From: Lachnospiraceae bacterium
GTDB taxonomy: Bacteria > Bacillota > Clostridia > Lachnospirales > Lachnospiraceae
Direction of reading: 5' to 3'
Length of the DNA stretch: 64,000 nt
NCBI GenBank assembly: GCA_017622795.1
Contig: JAGAQI010000096.1
Span: 27,449 to 91,448 of the forward strand
Under the pieces are notes generated by a model. The model was not told the DNA's origin. It ran no database searches and worked only from the letters and a program-made list of their open reading frames with translations. Numbering within the stretch: position 1 is the first letter of the stretch; each line of letters opens with the position of its first letter. The translations under genes were made by a program, and so were the position numbers. This document shows positions 62,358 through 64,000 of the stretch, in pieces.

Positions 62358-63281
62358 ATGAACGATACGTTTTCAAAGAATTTAAGAAAATTAAGACAGG
62401 AAAAACAGATGACCCAGGAGCAGGTGGCAGAAAAGATCGGTGTCAGCGCCCAGTCTGTCTCCCGTTGGGAAACCGGCGCAACCTTTCCGGATATTTTACT
62501 GTTACCGGAACTTGCAAAACTGTACGGTGTGCTGGTGGACGACTTGTTTAAAGAAAGGCCGGAAGGATATAAAAACTATGCCAATCGATTATTTGCCGTA
62601 TATGAGAATTCCCGGAAACATGAGGATTTTATGGCTGCGGCCACAGAATATGAAAAAATGATCAAAGCAGACACCATGACTCCGGAAGACTATCGAAGCT
62701 ACGGAATACTTCATGAATATATGTCCCAGATTTGTACAGGAAAAGCTTTCGAGCTTTACGACAAAACCATGATGCTCTGCAAAGACAATGACTCCGAACT
62801 GTTTTATCGCGTGAAAAGACAGAAGCATCTGCTCCGCTCCAGACGGGGTGAGGCTTTAGAATGTATCGAAGAACAAAGAAAGGCAATACAAGAAGCCCCG
62901 GAAAATGTAGAAGAATACATCTGTCTGGCAGCCGCCCTGTTCAACGCTAAACAGTATGAAGAGTGCTATGTAATCGCAAAGGATGCCATCACCAAATTTC
63001 CACAGGAAGCAATTTTGTACGGCTTTGCAGGGGATTCCTGCCGGGAACTCAAACAATACGATGAAGCCTTTTCCTATTGGGAAAAACATCTGGAGCTGGA
63101 TTCCACTTGGTTGGATTCTTACTTCTCCATGGGCTTTTGCTACGAAGAAATCGGCGAGTACCAAAAAGCATACGAAACATGGAAAACCGTGTCAGAACTC
63201 CTCACGCAAAGAGGCTTGGTAATTGAAGCCGAATGGCCACAAGAAATGGCAGAAAAGTGCTTAAAAAAACTTGAGAAATAA
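62358..63281 (+). CDS. Xre-family regulator with TPR-like domain
   Basis: Of the 307 residues, 1-65 form an Xre helix-turn-helix (MTQEQVAEKIGVSAQSVSRW). The rest is a helical array with TPR-like repeats (for example YDEAFSYWEKHLELDSTWLD and YFSMGFCYEEIGEYQKAYETW). In Firmicutes such proteins are often peptide- or metabolite-responsive regulators. AGGAGG precedes ATG 62358. It is divergent from the GH2 gene, so it may regulate it. Confidence 0.88.
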   Translation: MNDTFSKNLRKLRQEKQMTQEQVAEKIGVSAQSVSRWETGATFPDILLLPELAKLYGVLVDDLFKERPEGYKNYANRLFAVYENSRKHEDFMAAATEYEKMIKADTMTPEDYRSYGILHEYMSQICTGKAFELYDKTMMLCKDNDSELFYRVKRQKHLLRSRRGEALECIEEQRKAIQEAPENVEEYICLAAALFNAKQYEECYVIAKDAITKFPQEAILYGFAGDSCRELKQYDEAFSYWEKHLELDSTWLDSYFSMGFCYEEIGEYQKAYETWKTVSELLTQRGLVIEAEWPQEMAEKCLKKLEK

Positions 63282-63289
63282 AAACACGA

Positions 63290-63322
63290 ATCCCCGCCGT
63301 GATACTGTATCCCGGCGGGGAT
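63290..63322. terminator. Terminator between convergent genes
   Basis: ATCCCCGCCG (63290-63299) and CGGCGGGGAT (63313-63322) form a perfect, GC-rich 10-bp stem. It lies between the stops of the Xre-TPR gene and the PfkB kinase gene; T-rich sequence is better on the minus-strand side. Confidence 0.85.
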
Positions 63323-63336
63323 GGTTATATCTGATA

Positions 63337-64000
63337 TTACTTATTCTTTTCCATCAGTGCTCTCACATCTTCTAATGTTGGCGGATTCAGAGGCAGAGGG
63401 AATCTGGAAATGGCAACACCGGAACAGGCGCTGGAAAACCGTACCAGTTCGTCATCCTCCATGCCCTTTAATAAACCGTAAACACAGCCTGCTTTAAAGG
63501 TATCACCGGCTCCCAAGGTGCTCTTAACCTCTACAGGAAACGGCTTCATACGCTTCATCGGCTGACCCTTTCGTCCATACAGCATTTCATCTCCGCCGCA
63601 GGTAATAATCACAAGACCATCCGTGGTAGAAGTCAGAAGCTCATATATCTCTTCCATGCTCTTGTCCGGATAAATCCAGCCTTTAATACTTTCCCTGGAA
63701 ACCACATTGATGGCAGAATTTTGGTGCAGGAAACTCTCATGGTGGCAGTCAATAGCCACATATGGCTTACCATGCTTTACACAAAGTTTAGCAGCTTCTT
63801 CCGTTGCCTCTATAAAGCAAGGATCAATAGCTGCCACCTTGCATGCTGCGATATCATCTTCCTTCGGCCTATTCCACGGATGCTTTGCTCCCGGCTCATA
63901 GAGGGACTGGAAAAATCCCATCGGAGACCGTTCCTTTCCTGCCACAATCACATAGTCCATCAGACCGGCATAGTCCGGATCAAAAAACAGGGAGGACAAA
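63337..64000 (-). CDS. PfkB-family sugar kinase, 5' end beyond the window
   Basis: About 221 residues of the C-terminal part are present; the frame is open to the end of the window and about 80 N-terminal residues are expected further on. The PfkB signature STLGAGDTFKAGCVYGLLKG contains the catalytic Asp. LVIITCGGDEMLYGRKGQ fits the ATP-binding region. It phosphorylates a sugar; the fructoselysine 6-kinase/ribokinase branch is possible but cannot be decided from the part seen. Confidence 0.9.
   Translation of the reverse strand, partial: LSSLFFDPDYAGLMDYVIVAGKERSPMGFFQSLYEPGAKHPWNRPKEDDIAACKVAAIDPCFIEATEEAAKLCVKHGKPYVAIDCHHESFLHQNSAINVVSRESIKGWIYPDKSMEEIYELLTSTTDGLVIITCGGDEMLYGRKGQPMKRMKPFPVEVKSTLGAGDTFKAGCVYGLLKGMEDDELVRFSSACSGVAISRFPLPLNPPTLEDVRALMEKNK

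Noticed and set aside
1-64000. tRNA, rRNA or known riboswitch
   Set aside because: No cloverleaf, rRNA segment or recognised riboswitch core was identified by eye; a covariance-model search would be needed to be certain.

Overview
ORGANISM. The window fits a Gram-positive gut Firmicute, most likely of the Lachnospiraceae/Clostridia. The signs are AGGAGG-type ribosome sites, clustered glycoside hydrolases with LplBC-type sugar ABC transporters, AraC regulators with membrane sensors, an AbrB/SpoVT-like regulator, and a Gram-positive type conjugation machine. No rRNA, tRNA or CRISPR array was seen. By eye the left carbohydrate block is AT-rich, the central block is intermediate and the right flank is most GC-rich, so the window is probably mosaic. 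LAYOUT. (1) 1-16.1 kb, minus strand: a polysaccharide-utilisation locus. It encodes an ABC importer (two permeases and a lipoprotein binding protein), a membrane-anchored AraC regulator, a calcineurin-like phosphoesterase, a GH105-type unsaturated glycuronyl hydrolase, an SGNH esterase, a GH36 alpha-galactosidase, a beta-lactamase-family serine hydrolase and a GH38 alpha-mannosidase-like protein cut by the window start. The GH38 protein lacks the expected catalytic Asp. (2) 16.1-16.4 kb: a 5'-truncated AraC fragment and a terminator mark the left junction. (3) 16.4-54.5 kb, all minus strand: a ~38 kb conjugative, plasmid-like element. Read in the direction of transcription it has: a repeat-rich right end with 12-bp iteron-like repeats and a winged-helix initiator-like gene; a type IV secretion operon (VirB2-, VirB6- and VirB4-like proteins, coupling ATPase); a full Tad pilus operon with a very unusual Trp-rich hexapeptide-repeat surface protein; a small sigma-factor operon; a YoeB toxin-antitoxin module; an ssb operon carrying a MoxR/VWA ATPase pair, a methyltransferase, an AbrB regulator, an annealase-like protein and a Toprim primase; and a ParM/ParR-like partition pair. 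No canonical relaxase, integrase or att repeats were recognised. (4) 54.5-64 kb: a GH43 enzyme, a GPH-type sugar transporter broken by an in-frame TAG, a type B carboxylesterase, an RsmH-family methyltransferase, a GH2 glycosidase, an Xre-TPR regulator and a PfkB kinase cut by the window end. HOW IT WORKS TOGETHER. The three large operons of the element (T4SS, Tad, ssb/MoxR) each have a 17-bp-spaced promoter containing the core TTGCG-TTT/G-ACA. Two of them also share TGGCA boxes 21 bp apart upstream of the -35. Their leaders carry hairpins, several with U-tracts, before the first gene. This suggests one regulator plus a conditional-termination step co-ordinating conjugation, piliation and replication functions. 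That regulatory layout, the combined T4SS and Tad systems, and the Trp-hexad protein are the most novel-looking parts of the window.
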